The position numbers and the translations under genes are program-made. DNA of 64,000 nucleotides from Oscarella lobularis (lineage: Eukaryota; Porifera; Homoscleromorpha; Homosclerophorida; Oscarellidae), in the NCBI RefSeq assembly GCF_947507565.1, contig NC_089185.1, forward strand, positions 868,001 to 932,000, in the 5' to 3' direction. Shown here piece by piece: positions 10,914-22,348 of the stretch. The notes under the pieces are model-generated. The model did no database searches and was not told the origin of the DNA. It saw only the letters and a program-made list of their open reading frames with translations. Each line of letters starts with the position of its first letter. Position 1 is the first letter of the stretch.

Positions 10914-12167
10914 ATGTCGGGTGCGTCAGCGCTCGATCCCAATGATACCTTCTTTCTCAATGAAAACGAATCTTGTGCATACAATGTTACAATGATGGAA
11001 CCTGTCGTCGACGACTTCTCCCTTGTGTACAAGATCATAATAGGAATTGCGTGGAGTGCGTTGGGAATTATTGGCCTCACAGGCAACGTCTCCATTCTCG
11101 TCGTTCTCTTCAAAGACAAAGGATTCAAACTGGCAAACACGTCGAACGTGCTTCTCGCCAATTTGGCCATTGTCGATCTCTTTTACTTCACCACGTCGCA
11201 TCCACTCACAATGTGGAACGCTCTTCGAGAGGGAACGTGGCGAGCGGGAGACGTCAGTTGTCAAGTGTCGGCCACCGTCAACACTCTCGTCTATCTCGTC
11301 GCAGCCTATTCTCTCGCTCTCATCAGCCTCGAAAAGCAACTCAATCTCGCCTATCCCGCCCGAGAAAAATCGTTCACGACAAAGACTGCATTGATTTCTC
11401 TTGCCTTTCTCTGGACATTCGCCTTCGTCTGCGCCATTCTGCCATTTTTCGGCCTAAACTCGTACGCGGCCTATCGAAACCCCATTGTTTGCGGACCGAA
11501 TCTCGACTTCAGCACCTGGCAGGTGATTGTCATGACCGCCGGTCTAATGGGCTCAGCTGCAATTATCTTCTACGCGCACATCCGAATGCTGATCACCGTG
11601 CTGCAATACAAGCGACGCGCACGACAGAGACAAATAGATGCGATCGAAATTCAGGAACGATACACGGCGGCGGCGTCTAGTGCGGCAGGAAGGGCGCCTA
11701 TTCCAACAGAATATTCCAACAAAAGCCCCATCAACAGCCCAATCAACAGCCCTAAACCTATGATTGCTGGAAGAAAATCTGTAAGACCCGGAACGGCCGC
11801 CTTTCAATGGCACTCGTTCAAAGAAAACGTACGCACGGCATTCACCGTCTTTCTCGTTGTCATTACCTACATCGTTGCCTTTCTTTTTGGCGCCGCAATG
11901 GGTACGTTTCTCAGTGTTATTTACAAGATCGAGTTGAAATCGTGTCGCTATCTCAAGGACGTCAACATGATCGTTTGGACGATTGTTATCATGCTCTACG
12001 CTTTCAACTTCGCCGCAAATCCTTACATCTACGGTCTCCGCAACAACGACGTCAACAAAGAATTCAAAGCGACGCTCAAGTTGTTGACGTCGCTACTGCC
12101 AAAAGTAGGACAAAAGAAACGAAACGGAGATCGCCCCAAACGCAATGAGACCACAGTGCGAGTGTGA
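10914..12167 (+). CDS. Class A (rhodopsin-like) G-protein-coupled receptor, intronless, with altered DRY motif
   Basis: Seven-transmembrane receptor of 417 residues in one exon, in contrast to its intron-rich neighbours. The extracellular N-terminus has three N-glycosylation sequons (N10, N18, N24). TM1 carries N58 (GLTGN), TM2 LANLAIVD with D88, and Cys116 before TM3 pairs with a Cys in loop 2 (IVCGP). The end of TM3 reads SLEKQ, so the usual D/E-R-Y is E140-K141-Q142. TM7 has NPYIY followed by an amphipathic helix 8 with basic residues. TM6 lacks a clear CWxP. Intracellular loop 3 contains a short repeat (NSPINSPINSP) and many basic residues. The ligand and subfamily cannot be told from sequence. 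Confidence 0.85.
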   Translation: MSGASALDPNDTFFLNENESCAYNVTMMEPVVDDFSLVYKIIIGIAWSALGIIGLTGNVSILVVLFKDKGFKLANTSNVLLANLAIVDLFYFTTSHPLTMWNALREGTWRAGDVSCQVSATVNTLVYLVAAYSLALISLEKQLNLAYPAREKSFTTKTALISLAFLWTFAFVCAILPFFGLNSYAAYRNPIVCGPNLDFSTWQVIVMTAGLMGSAAIIFYAHIRMLITVLQYKRRARQRQIDAIEIQERYTAAASSAAGRAPIPTEYSNKSPINSPINSPKPMIAGRKSVRPGTAAFQWHSFKENVRTAFTVFLVVITYIVAFLFGAAMGTFLSVIYKIELKSCRYLKDVNMIVWTIVIMLYAFNFAANPYIYGLRNNDVNKEFKATLKLLTSLLPKVGQKKRNGDRPKRNETTVRV

Positions 12168-12599
12168 AAGAAGCAACTGAAAGAAAGAAAGAAAGAAAGA
12201 AAGAAAGAAAAAATTTGTCCTAAACTTAGGATTAGCCTACCGTGGTGTATGTATCTAGCTTTGTGCTGCTCATGATGCTTTTAGTAGAATCTCGTCTCTC
12301 TCATCGCTAGACACAATGAGAAAGAGTCAAGATCGCCAAAATTCAAGCAAGGTGTCCTTCCGGCTCTCTATCGGACAATCGTTGGCAGACTACACTAAGC
12401 CTTCGTGTACTGAACTATACGAGCTAGAATCGCTCAAACGCACCGGGTTGGCGGAAAAATCGACATTTTATTATCACAGTAGGCTAAACGGCTCTACGCT
12501 GCCCGTAGCCTGCCTAGAACAGCGGGCAATCGTTCTCTGTCGGTTGGGAGGACATTTGCTCTTATCCGGGAGATTCGCATGCGTAGACAAAGATAAACG
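12168..12599. other. Intergenic region with an AAAG microsatellite
   Basis: About 430 bases holding the GPCR 3' UTR and the MEAF6 promoter. The only clear structure is an (AAAG)n tract at 12181-12214. An open frame at 12316-12651 was judged non-coding. Confidence 0.5.
12181..12214. repeat. (AAAG)n microsatellite
   Basis: About eight tandem AAAG units just downstream of the GPCR stop codon. Confidence 0.9.
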
Positions 12600-13645
12600 A
12601 TGTCTGGTGGTTCGCCGTCGGACGCGAAAACCGAGCTTGCCGAGCTCGTAAAAAATCGTGCCGAGCTTCAGGTGATCACGCGAACGATATCGTCGATAAC
12701 GACGTCGCGAGAGACTATTTCGTGCATTCGCTCGATGTTTGATATCAACTCTCTTTCGTTCGTGGCGGAAATTTGGCGCGTTTTAGGAAAATCTCGCCGC
12801 ACTCGAGCGTCAGATCTACGCTTTCGAAGGCAGCTATCTGGAAGACACTCTCACATACGGGAACATTATTCGAGGCTGGGACGGCTACTTGTCCAACAAG
12901 TGAGTCGAATTATTAACTTAGGCAGACGACGGTAAAGACGATGCGTGCAGACCGAGCAATCACAAAGGAGAAAGACGCAATCGAAAATTCAAAGAATCAG
13001 AACGTCTCTTCTCCAAATCATCAATAACGTCTCACTGTGTATGTGTAGAACGACTGCATAATTAGTTAAATAAATTATGACTACCTTGAAGTTGTCATAA
13101 TTTTGAGGTTGATTATATATACTTCTATATAGGCTAATAGCGTTCTTACGTCTGGTGAATTAAGCGATCGATCGGCGTTTCTTCACTCGCAAGACGGTAG
13201 TGGTGGCGGTGGCGGTGGCAGTAGTCATGACAATGAAACGCTGCCTACTCATGCTTTGAGTCGAGGTACTGATGAGGGTACCTCGCTAGCCACTCCCGTG
13301 CACGGGTCGGCAAGTCGCGGGGGAAGCAGCGATCCTCTTGAGTCGGCTGCTGTAGACGATTTTTCCGTCGTTTCCCATTCGCAAGGAATGCCTTTTCAGT
13401 CGCCCGATCACGGGCAGAGTCATAAACATCACAAAGGTTGACTCAGTTGGGTTCTGTACATGTCATCTATTGGCTTCTTCTGTGTATAGCTAATAAGAAG
13501 AAGAAGAGCAAACGTCATGGTCACAAAAGTGACGGCATTCCGAAACCAAAGAAGCACAAACCGAGGCCTCTCAGTGACGTGAGTGTGATTCACGCGTAGC
13601 TACCTTATCTTTCAACCTTTTTTCTTCTAGGAGTACGACGATTAA
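12600..13645 (+). CDS. MEAF6: MEAF6 (Eaf6), subunit of NuA4 and MYST acetyltransferase complexes
   Basis: Small chromatin protein shared by the TIP60/NuA4, HBO1 and MOZ/MORF histone acetyltransferase complexes, acting in the nucleus. The exons join as [20 protein letters not shown], then [20 protein letters not shown] and [18 protein letters not shown], the hallmark of the family, followed by [19 protein letters not shown]. The rest is divergent: a Ser/Gly/His-rich linker coded near 13190-13440 and a basic C-terminus ([14 protein letters not shown]...KPRPLSDEYDD). The conserved N-terminal coiled coil is the part that packs in the acetyltransferase complex. The stop is TAA at 13643-13645. Confidence 0.93.
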
Positions 13646-13744
13646 TGAAAAAAAATGTCGAACTCTCGTAGAAATAGAAAGTGGGCGGGACATAATATAG
13701 AAATTGAATGCGCGTGCTCTTGCTTGGAAGATTTTACTATCAAC

Positions 13745-15498
13745 ATGAGTCTTTCTCTCTTGGCCTTTGTCGCTTTTTGCGCCGCGTGCAATGCCTTAGA
13801 TAATGGACTAGCTCGCTCTCCTCCCAGTGAGGCTGTAGGATCGTTCGCGAGTCCCTTTCTTGAGCTGATTTTGTCTCCATGCAGTGGGATGGAACACGTA
13901 CAACTTTTTCAAAAGGAATTACAACGAGGCCGTTATCATAGAAACTGCACAGGCCCTTGTAGAGACCGGAATGAGAGATCGCGGCTATGTGTACGTGAAC
14001 ATTGATGGAGGTTGGTGGGAAGGAGTAGGCACCGGAACAGCGATCAGAAATTCTTCGGGGTACCTGGAGGTCCGTGAGCCGTTACATACTTTAAATTTGT
14101 GCTACGGTGCGATGCCTCGTTCCTAGTATGACAAGAAGCGATTTCCGTCCGGAATGTTGGCTATTTCAAACTATATTCACAGCTTGGATTTAAAGTTTGG
14201 GTCAGCAGTTTTTCTATTTCCTAGTGTAGCATTAGATCAATGAAGAGAGCTTTAGCATGTATACGGATGCCGGTGAACGATTTTGTAATCGAGACAAAAA
14301 CGCCAGCCAGGTACATATAGCAACGTTCAAGATGCACATAAGACAATTGCATGTAAGGGGCACGAGACTCAAGATGCTGAACTATTCGCTTCGTGGGGAG
14401 CTGACTACGTCAAAGTTGATGCTTGCAGAACTACAGTACAACTCGCAGGTGTAGGACTGTTCAATGTAGCATCCTTGCCCGGCTTAGGAGAGTCCCGAAA
14501 TTCTAATGAATCGATGGAAGAATGCCCTCAATGCCACGAAAAGACCAATGGTCTTTTCAAATTGCCTCAACAACTGCACCCTCGTTCCTAACACGTGGCA
14601 CTCGTGGTGTCCTGGTAAATCTTCTTGTTCTTTCTACTTTTAGCTAACGCTATCTCTGCAGTTGACTCCAATCTGTGGCGAACTTGCGAAGATATAGACA
14701 ACAATTGGGAAGCAGTCATGACAAATCTCGATTCAGTAGCAAACGCCGGAAAGAAAGGAGCTCCAGGAGGGTGGAACGATCCAGGAAAGTTGCCAGACGA
14801 ACGTCGTTGAATCAATAGTAAATTCGTAACCCAAATTCAGATATGCTGGAAGTGGGAAATCCTGGTCTGTCCGTCATAGAAAGCAGATCGCACTTCAGTC
14901 TCTGGTGCATAACATCAGCCCCGCTCATAGCGGGCAATGACATACGAAATATGACAAAGGTGGTGATAATTGATAATCCAGAGAACGCGTTCAAAATGCT
15001 TTCATTGCGTGTAGGATATCACTGAAATTCTGACGAATGCAGAAGCAATTCGTATCAATCAGGAATACGCCGGTAACGCCGGGCAGCGCGTGCATACTAC
15101 TTCTACGACTGAGGTACGTTTTCACAGAGGGCAAGACATCTTCATGAGATCCCTGCTTCCCTCCCCCTCTACTTCCCATAGATTTGGTACAAACCTCTCC
15201 CAAACAGTGAACACGCGGTGATTCTATTCAATCGCGCGGGCAAAACGTCGACAACGATCACAGCATCGTGGAAACTCTTCAACCTAGAAGACAAAACAGA
15301 ATGCAAAGCAACAAACATTTGGAATCAAACCGAAGTGGAGATCAAAGTTAGTGATCACATTCAAAGGTGAACACAGAGAGGACTGCCTCTCCCTCACTCG
15401 CTCGCTTGCTTGCTTTGCTCACCGTGTGTTCAATCTCCAATTTTAGGAGCGTCGGTGTTCACGACGTGGCTTTTTTCAGACTAACTGACTGCACGTAA
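13745..15498 (+). CDS. Alpha-galactosidase, glycoside hydrolase family 27, secreted/lysosomal
   Basis: Hydrolyses terminal alpha-galactosyl (or alpha-N-acetylgalactosaminyl) residues. A signal peptide (MSLSLLAFVAFCAACNA) is followed by LDNGLARSPPMGWNTYNFF. The catalytic nucleophile lies in DYVKVDAC (near 14415), and the acid/base region is in NLWRTCEDIDNNW (near 14670-14705). GGWNDP and MLEVGNPGLSVIES are typical of GH27. The C-terminal beta domain ends GVHDVAFFRLTDCT. About ten exons join in frame with GT-AG introns of 37-100 bases, with one exception: the intron at 14785-14840 must begin GAAAGT where GTAAGT is expected. If that base is correct, splicing would fail or use another site and the gene could be damaged; otherwise it is a sequencing error. 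It lies convergent with CSTF2 (75 bases between stop codons). Confidence 0.9.
14785..14840 (+). other. Intron with non-canonical GA donor in the alpha-galactosidase gene
   Basis: The only join that keeps the WNDP-DMLEVGN reading frame ends the exon at 14784 (CCAG) and resumes at 14841 after TTCAG. The intron starts GAAAGT; a single T-to-A change from GTAAGT explains it. Confidence 0.65.
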
Positions 15499-15573
15499 CG
15501 TGTTATGAAGAGACAAAGACGGCAGTGACACTAAATGGCTTGCTGTTCCTTTAGAGTGGTGGAGATAGCATTT

Positions 15574-17484
15574 CTAGTTTCCTAGTCCAGTGCTTCTTGC
15601 TATTTGAGTCTTCAACGATATGATGCTCTGTCTCTGGTCGAGCGGCAGAGAGGCAATTTGTTCATCAGAGAGACTAAGCACTTGCATAATCAGAGCGGCC
15701 TACCCAGAAAACGTACATGAGGAGGAGCGAACGAGCCACTGAAGTCGAAGATACTTACCTTTTCTTGTTCTCCTGATTCCAATTGATCTAAAAGAAGAAG
15801 AAACATTATTAGACTCGGTTTCATCAGAAGTCCAATAAGAGGGACTTTCCAACGCGTGGCGTCAGATTACTAAAGATAACGTCTTTCCTCCTCTGGCGAT
15901 TTCACCGCTACGATTAAGCATGTGATGCCACAATTTGGCAAGTCAAGACATCTCAATTGACTCGCCCTAAAGTCTGGCATTCCATCGCTCTCGTCTGCGT
16001 TTACGGCGTCGAGCCATAAGCCCGGCCAGGATCCAATAAAAGATCCCCGACAAGGAGCCCGCCGCCAAGATTAACAGACAACAATGAAACACCAAAGTCC
16101 ATTGCCGCAGCTTTTCATCCCGTGCTCATTCGAATTACTTCTAAACATCCTACCATGATCTCACCTGGTCTAACAGGAGCAGGACGAGGAGCAGGAGGAG
16201 GAGCAGGAGGAGCAGGAGCCTGAGGGGGAGGAGGTGCCAGATCCCGTTCCCTTTCCCTTTCAGACCTCGGCATGCCAACTGCTCTTGGGTCCGAAGGTCT
16301 TACTGGGCCACCAAGAGACGAACCCATCATAGGACCTGGTTGGCTATTGGGCGGTTGTATCGGTGGTTCCTATACGAAGACGGCAGCTAAAAGGGTGGAT
16401 ATATAGGATAAAGAAGGTGCTTGACCCTGTGATATTGTTGAGGTGGCGGCGGCGGCGGCGCTCTCGGTCTCTGTTTCTCGCGTTCGCGAGGCGGCGGAGG
16501 TCTTTCTACTAGGGAAGTGATTTGGGGGTGCGGTTGCAATTCTGAGTAAGGTTTGTGAAGAATAGCCTATGGAAGAAGAGCCCCTTCGATGAGAACGTCA
16601 ACTGCGGCGATTGGGGCACTCACGTCGGCCACTTTGGGGTCAATGATTCGCATGATGAGTTGGGCTTGGAGGAGGGCGTAGGCGAGTTGAGGATTCTGTA
16701 GCAACATGCGACGAGCGTCCTCCGGATTCTCTCGAATGCAAAGCTAAGAGAACACGAACTGATTAACTAACGAAGCTTTTCGCGAGAAAATACTTTCATC
16801 TGCTTCATCAATTCATACATCTGTTCAGGAGGGAGACTCGCCATCGCTTTCTTTATAGCATCTGGAGCCTCTTCGGGAGCAACGGGCGGCCCATATACAG
16901 ACGGCTACGTATAAAACTCAACATTATTAAATTTTTAATTAAATAATCTAATTAGGTTTCATAGTAACCGAATATTCGCACCTCTTGCGAACCGATTCCC
17001 TGCGAGGAAGGAGGCGGCGGCTGAGACGGAAAGGAAGCGTCTTGAAAGCGATCGACTTCCATGGGAAGCGGATCGCGCTCGCTTCGCGACACCATCGGGA
17101 TCGGGCCCCCGCCGCGTTCGCTCGCCGCTCCGTCGACGCGCAACGATCGTCCGCTCAACGGGTAGCCGTTTATGTTGCGAATCGCGCTCGCCGCCGTTTC
17201 GGCGTCTTCGTACTCGCAGAAGCCGTAGCCTTTCGGCTTGCCGCTGTCGCGATCGTATACGAGTCTATTTGGGGAGGAGAAGGATGAGAACGATGGCGGG
17301 AAGCGATTGCGTTTCGGACCGAAAACTGACGACGGGGCCCGCTTCGGAGAATATGTCTTTTAGCTTTTCTTCCGTTGCATCGTAGGGAATATTTCCAACT
17401 AGATAATGCAATGAGGCGCGCTGACGCTTGTAAGGCGGCGGAATCCTCACCGAAAACCGACTTCAAGTTCTTGGGTGCTGCCAT
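15574..17484 (-). CDS. CSTF2: Cleavage stimulation factor subunit 2 (CstF-64)
   Basis: RNA-binding subunit of the mRNA 3'-end processing complex that recognises the GU-rich element downstream of the polyadenylation site, in the nucleus. It begins [20 protein letters not shown] (first exon short, ATG at 17484). The RNA-recognition motif has RNP2 SVFVGNIPY and RNP1 [10 protein letters not shown]. The hinge domain includes [20 protein letters not shown] and [20 protein letters not shown], which binds CstF-77 or symplekin. A Pro/Arg-rich linker (16130-16500) follows. The C-terminal domain is [20 protein letters not shown] then [14 protein letters not shown] (15574-15710). The usual vertebrate MEARA repeats are not seen. 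The start codon is 63 bases from PHPT1 on the opposite strand. Confidence 0.95.
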
Positions 17485-17547
17485 CTTTAGCGCGCTAGCT
17501 AGCCACTAAGAAGTAAGAACAAACAGCTACAAACAGAGAACACTGCA

Positions 17548-18005
17548 ATGGTGGAAGAAAGGCTCGAAGCTGTACCTGACGTCGAGATAGAGGAGGGCCG
17601 TTTTAAGTACGTACTGATTAAAGTGTCTGGGGATGGAACGAGCAAGTTCATCGTCAGAGGGTACAACTTCGCATCTTATCACGGTGAAAGCCTGGGTCGT
17701 TAGAAATAATGAATTTGATGAATTAAATTAGCTGACGTATACGAGCGCGTAGAGCCAGGCATCAGAGCGTTGGGACTATCATGCGATTGCGTGGGCGGTG
17801 GCAGAATTTTGCACGAAGCAGCAGAAAAGAAAATTCTTGTCTACGGATATTCAATGGTGCAGCTACTCTACATGTAGGCAATCTTCTCTAACATCCGTCT
17901 CGTACGTAGGGATTTGGCAAGGCCGATCACTCGATTACCGTGGAGAAACTAAAGACATACTACCCAAACTATGAAAGCATAACGTTTAGCAACGAGGGAT
18001 ACTAA
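17548..18005 (+). CDS. PHPT1: 14 kDa phosphohistidine phosphatase (Janus family)
   Basis: Removes phosphate from phosphohistidine in proteins such as ATP-citrate lyase and the beta subunit of G proteins. About 122 residues in four exons, the usual length. MVEERLEAVPDVEIEEGRFK, KFIVRGYNFASYHADVYERV, LSCDCVGGGRILHEAAEKKI, and VYGYSMGFGKADHSITVEKL match the family along its length. The catalytic His is in ASYHAD, and the phosphate-binding Lys and Arg positions are present (EEGRFKYVLI). The stop is TAA at 18003-18005. Confidence 0.95.
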
Positions 18006-18152
18006 GTGTCTTTTTTTGTGGCTGCTACTATATTTGACCAAATTCTTCGAAGGGGAGGGGTCTAGACGCACGCTAGTCATCAAAGACCCGTCATCTTCGT
18101 TACCTTCCTAAGCCAAAGAGCTCTTGTTAGAGACAAACCGGACAATCCGACA

Positions 18153-19585
18153 ATGCCACTGGTCAAGAGACAAGTCGAGCCGATCTACGTGAGTCGTACG
18201 AAGCTCGACAAATCGGTGAAAAACGAACTGGAAGGCGTCGCGGCGAATACGCTCGCGGGCGTCATTCGCCAGCTGAGCAGCCTGTCGAAACACGCCGAGA
18301 ACGTCTTCACGGAGCTCTTCAACGAGTCGAGCGCGCACGTACAGCGCTACAAGACGCTGAAAACGAAAGTGGACCACCTGACGGGCAAACTGAAGGAGAT
18401 GAAATCGCGCAACTATTCGGGTGAGTTCTCCCGCTCGCGCTGACACCGAGACGAACGCTCGTACTCTAGCGAACGTTGGCGACTTGACGACGCAGCACTA
18501 CCAGTCTCCGGTTCGTGTGGACCATCAGATTCTTTCTCGCGATTCGCTTCCGGCGGCGTTGCGCGAGCTCTACGACACGGCGTGCTTCAAGCCGCCGCCG
18601 CTCGAACTGCTCGATCCGCTGCGCGAAGACGGGCGAAATTCGTTGAAATACTTCACCGATCCCAATCACTTTTTCGAGCAGTGGTCGAGCGAGATGAAGA
18701 AGCAGGTCGAAGAGAAACGAAAGAAGAGAGTGAGCCGGAACTCCCTCCCTCCCTCCCTCCCTCCCTCCCTCCCGTTGCCGCCCAATATTTTAAAAATGTG
18801 ATTTCGGATTGTGATATTTTTAGCACGAACGCGGCGTTCATCGTCATCATCATCACGGCGGCGGGACGTCTACGACTCGCGTTCGAAAAGTGAAGAAGAA
18901 GCAGTTTGCCGCCGTGGACAAAGAATTCGCCGAGCGACCCACTGGCAATGGATCCGTTCGGCCAGTGTCGTTTGTCGAAGTGCCAACGAATCCGCCACCT
19001 CCGCCACCTGGAGTTCCTCCTGTCACAAGTACTACAGATGAAGAAGGAAGGAAGATATCAAAGCCAAGTGTTCCTCCTCCTCCTCCGCCCCCTGGCCCTC
19101 CAGGTGGCCCGCCGCCACCGCCGCCGCCACCTCCTCCGCCTGGCGTGCCTAGTGGCCCTCCGCCACCGCCGCCGCCGCCACCACCGGGAGTACCTGCCCC
19201 TCCTCCACCTCCTCCACCAAGTGTTCCCAGTGTTCCCAGTGTTCCCAGTGTTCCCGGAGTTCCCGGTGTTCCTGCTCCTCCACCGCCGCCTGGGCCTTCT
19301 CTTCCGTCGTCGCCACCTCCTCCACCTCCGCCTGAAATTCAGGTGAGCAGTTCTGCTGCTCCGACTATTGCTCCTTCCGATTCTCGCGGTGATCTTCTCT
19401 CGGCTATATTGGCTGGAAAGAAATTGAGAAGAGTCGAGGCAAGTAGTCGAGAGGATAAAAAGAAGGAGGAGGTGTTTGGTGCTGGCGGAGGTGGAGTGGC
19501 CGCGATTTTGGCTAGGAGGATTGCCGTCGAAGGCAGTGACTCAGAAGGTGAATCAGATTGGACAGATGATGAGGAATGGGACTGA
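18153..19585 (+). CDS. WASF: WAVE/SCAR actin nucleation-promoting factor
   Basis: Activates the Arp2/3 complex downstream of Rac as part of the five-subunit WAVE complex, driving lamellipodial actin. The N-terminal WAVE homology domain starts MPLVKRQVEPIYVSRTKLDK and contains VIRQLSSLSKHAENVFTELF. A second exon carries the LKYFTDPNHFFEQW motif. Then come a basic region (RVRKVKKKQF), a very long proline-rich region (18990-19340) with a VPS/VPG repeat, and the VCA tail: WH2 RGDLLSAILAGKKLRRVE, central GVAAILARRIAVEGS, and acidic SDWTDDEEWD with the terminal Trp. The protein is about 425 residues, slightly shorter than vertebrate WASF. Two introns; the second contains a CCCT microsatellite. Confidence 0.96.
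18741..18773. repeat. (CTCC)n microsatellite in a WAVE intron
   Basis: About eight tandem CTCC units at the start of the second WAVE intron, just after the donor. Confidence 0.85.
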
Positions 19586-19874
19586 TCATGTCTGAAGCTT
19601 GAAATTGGATTGCTTTCTGACCGCACTTTGGATTGTGCCTTTTTTTCTAATAGTTTGTTATTGCCTGTGCATGCATACTGACCATACAGTAGTCATGCCC
19701 AATGTTTTTTGAGTGTTTACCTGTACATACATGCGTTGTATTTGCCCACACTTCCGACTGTAGTTCAGATCATTCTCCGCTTTGGGAAAGCTTTTGCTGA
19801 CTTGACGTTGCCGTAACTTTGAAAGCGTTGACTCGTCGCCACAATTGTCTTCAGAGATGAACAACAAAAGACAA

Positions 19875-21559
19875 TCACGTCTCTTCTCTTTGCCTTGTCA
19901 AATGGCACATGCAGTTAGTTTACCTGACGTCTCTCTGAGACGAATTCGTTTTTTCCAAGCGAGCCTCCAAGTCGCTTTCTAATTCCTCCATTTTATCTTG
20001 CAAAAAGTCGTTGTGTTTTAGGAGCTTTTGAATGTGAGCCTTCGTCCAAGAACGTTACGTCAAAGCCACGGTCTAGTATCCATATCAGCGTACCTCTGTT
20101 TCCTTGAGACAATGCTCCAATCTTACACATTCGAGAGACGGCACCATTTTATGATACAAATGACGTTGGATGTCACTTAAGTCTTCCATCTTTTGGTACA
20201 ACTGTAGAGGAAGATCAGCTCTCGTCTGCACCAATAAAAATATGAACCAACTTCTTTGTGAAGACGTTCAACGGTGGCTGGTAAATCTCTCTCTCCCTTC
20301 GTCGACGTTCGCAATCGCCCCGCTGTTATTGTTCTGTACGTCATGGCTGTTGCAGGTTTCTCACCTTTGGCTGCATCACCCAATAAATCATTTAAGCAAT
20401 CGCACGTTTGCTTCTTACTTGACTCCGCTGTACTCATGTCCAGGGTCTTTTCTTTGGCCTCCACTTCCCTCTGAAGTTCTTCCCGAAGCCTTGAAATTGA
20501 TACGTGAGCAGGCAAGCGTGTCATTGAACTGGCAAAACAACCTATCATTTTCAAGCAAGAGTTCTTTTGCCTTCGCTTCCAGAGATTCCACTGTTCTCTT
20601 CACAGAATCCACTGTCTATTCAACAATAATGAATGCACTTAGACAGGGTGCTTGCGCTGGCACATACTGAAGTCTTTTGTGGAAACTCCTTAGTCTTCAA
20701 CACTTCAATATGGTCAGTCTGTTGACTAAGTCTTTGAGCGTCCAGCAAATATGACACGTGCTCATCATAGGCATTCTGTATGCAAAAAACCAATGCAATA
20801 AACGCGACCCTCAAAACGTTTCAAAATCAACTTTAATTCTGCTCAGAAGACTGCCAAATGTTTCGTTAGCATCGGCAATCCGGCTGAATGCGTCACTAAA
20901 TGTTCGAAGACCCTGATAGCTTGGCCGCTTTGATGTTTTCTAATAGATTAAGTCACATGAGCGCTTCGTGTTTGTCACAATGATTTTCCGACGTAACTCA
21001 CTCGCTCCAGGCTCCGCCTTACTTCCATTACCCCGTCCGTCTCGCGCAAGGCCTTTCGCTGATGGACGCGCCCCCGCGCTATCACATCGACGTCGAGTTG
21101 CTCGAGCCGTTTTAGCTGATCGTTTTTCCTCACTTCTCGAGCGAGCGGCTCGACGAAATTGGCCGCTCCCGTCGACCTTCGCACCATTATCGTCGTTTCA
21201 GGCGAGAGAAAAAAGCGTTCTTCGGGAGACGACTGTCGAACGGGCGACGAAGACGAAGAATTCGAGAATCCTCTCGAAAATTCGCCGTTTAGCGCTGGAA
21301 GCGTTGCGAAATCAACAGACGATCCTTTTCGGGCAACGCGCATTGGAATGGTAGCGGCGAGGAGAGGAGATCGACGTTGTTTTGGCCGAGAAACGCCGTC
21401 GTGCGACGTGGCGCTACTTCGCCATCGCTGGCGTCGAGTTTCGTCGCTGCTTCCTGGTCGGCGTAAGTTGTTTTCGTTCAAATGACCCGAGCAGTAGACT
21501 TTCACGTCTCTGCGATGGTCGAGAGACGCTCTTTCGAGGACGTCGCGGAGTCGCGACAT
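19875..21559 (-). CDS. Coiled-coil protein, possibly TSNAXIP1-like
   Basis: Not securely recognised. The first exon (from ATG at 21559) is basic and low in similarity: MSRLRDVLERASLDHRRDVK, a Ser-rich patch near 21240-21260, then KNDQLKRLEQLDVDVIARG. Later exons have YQGLRTFSDAFSRIADANET, SLLSRIKVDFNAYDEHVSYL, then coiled coils (VDSVKRTVESLEAKAKELLL, SRLREELQREVEAKEKTLD, LECVRLEHCLKETE, NDFLQDKMEELESDLEARLE). The F..F-(LL)SxIK-(YD) stretch recalls the N-terminal domain of TSNAXIP1 and relatives, which are testis and cilia proteins, but this is weak. The stop is TGA at 19875-19877 after a final tiny exon. Six introns, some 50-100 bases long. Confidence 0.5.
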
Positions 21560-21705
21560 AACTACGTACGGGACGTTTCAGTTGCTAACCGGATACGTGA
21601 TGCACTACACTACAAGGTAGTAAGCGAAAAAGTAGGTAAAAGGTAGTGGATGCACGCTAATTGTTTCCAAGCAATAATGAAAGGCTCTCTTGCCAAATGG
21701 AAGTT

Positions 21706-22317
21706 TCACTTCCAATTGTTTGCAGCTGCAGCTGCAGCAACATATGAAGGTGGCCAATAATAATATGCAGCAGCCTGTGATGCTGTTGGCACATCTACCA
21801 CTCCTTCCTCTTTCTTTCCTCCGTCACCTTGCGGCAGAATCGCTGCTATATCTGCCAATTGAATGATAGGAGCAAGGTCGGCTGAACTGGTGGTGGTCGC
21901 TACAGTAGGATTCGTCCCCAGGGACGACATGGCTGCCTGTACGTACACCGCCCCCCCACTCTCACCTCCACCGGACGCCCTCGGAGACTCCGATCTCAAC
22001 TGATCCTGAGCAATTCTCGAAATCAATTCCAAACCGTTGAGATTCTGAACATTTTCTGGGGTCGGCATGGAAACCGCTCCGCCCCCATCACTGGTCTTCA
22101 AAACCGCAGCAGGTAGGACGAACGACGCTGGTGCGCTGACGGCGAGCTTTGCGTCGTTCCGACGCCCGTTCGGCGGCGGCGGCGGCGCGCGCTTCTCCAA
22201 GTGCTCGACGAGCCGCGCCACGATGCCGTCGGCGGCGACGTCGAACTTTTCCTCGTCGACGAGAAAGCGCTTCGCTTCGGCAATACAATGCCGAAAACCG
22301 TACCAACGATAGTCGTC

Positions 22318-22348
<31 letters not shown>

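Noticed and set aside
12316-12651. 111-codon open frame between the GPCR and MEAF6
   Set aside because: Contains no recognisable motif, overlaps the MEAF6 start and looks like chance.
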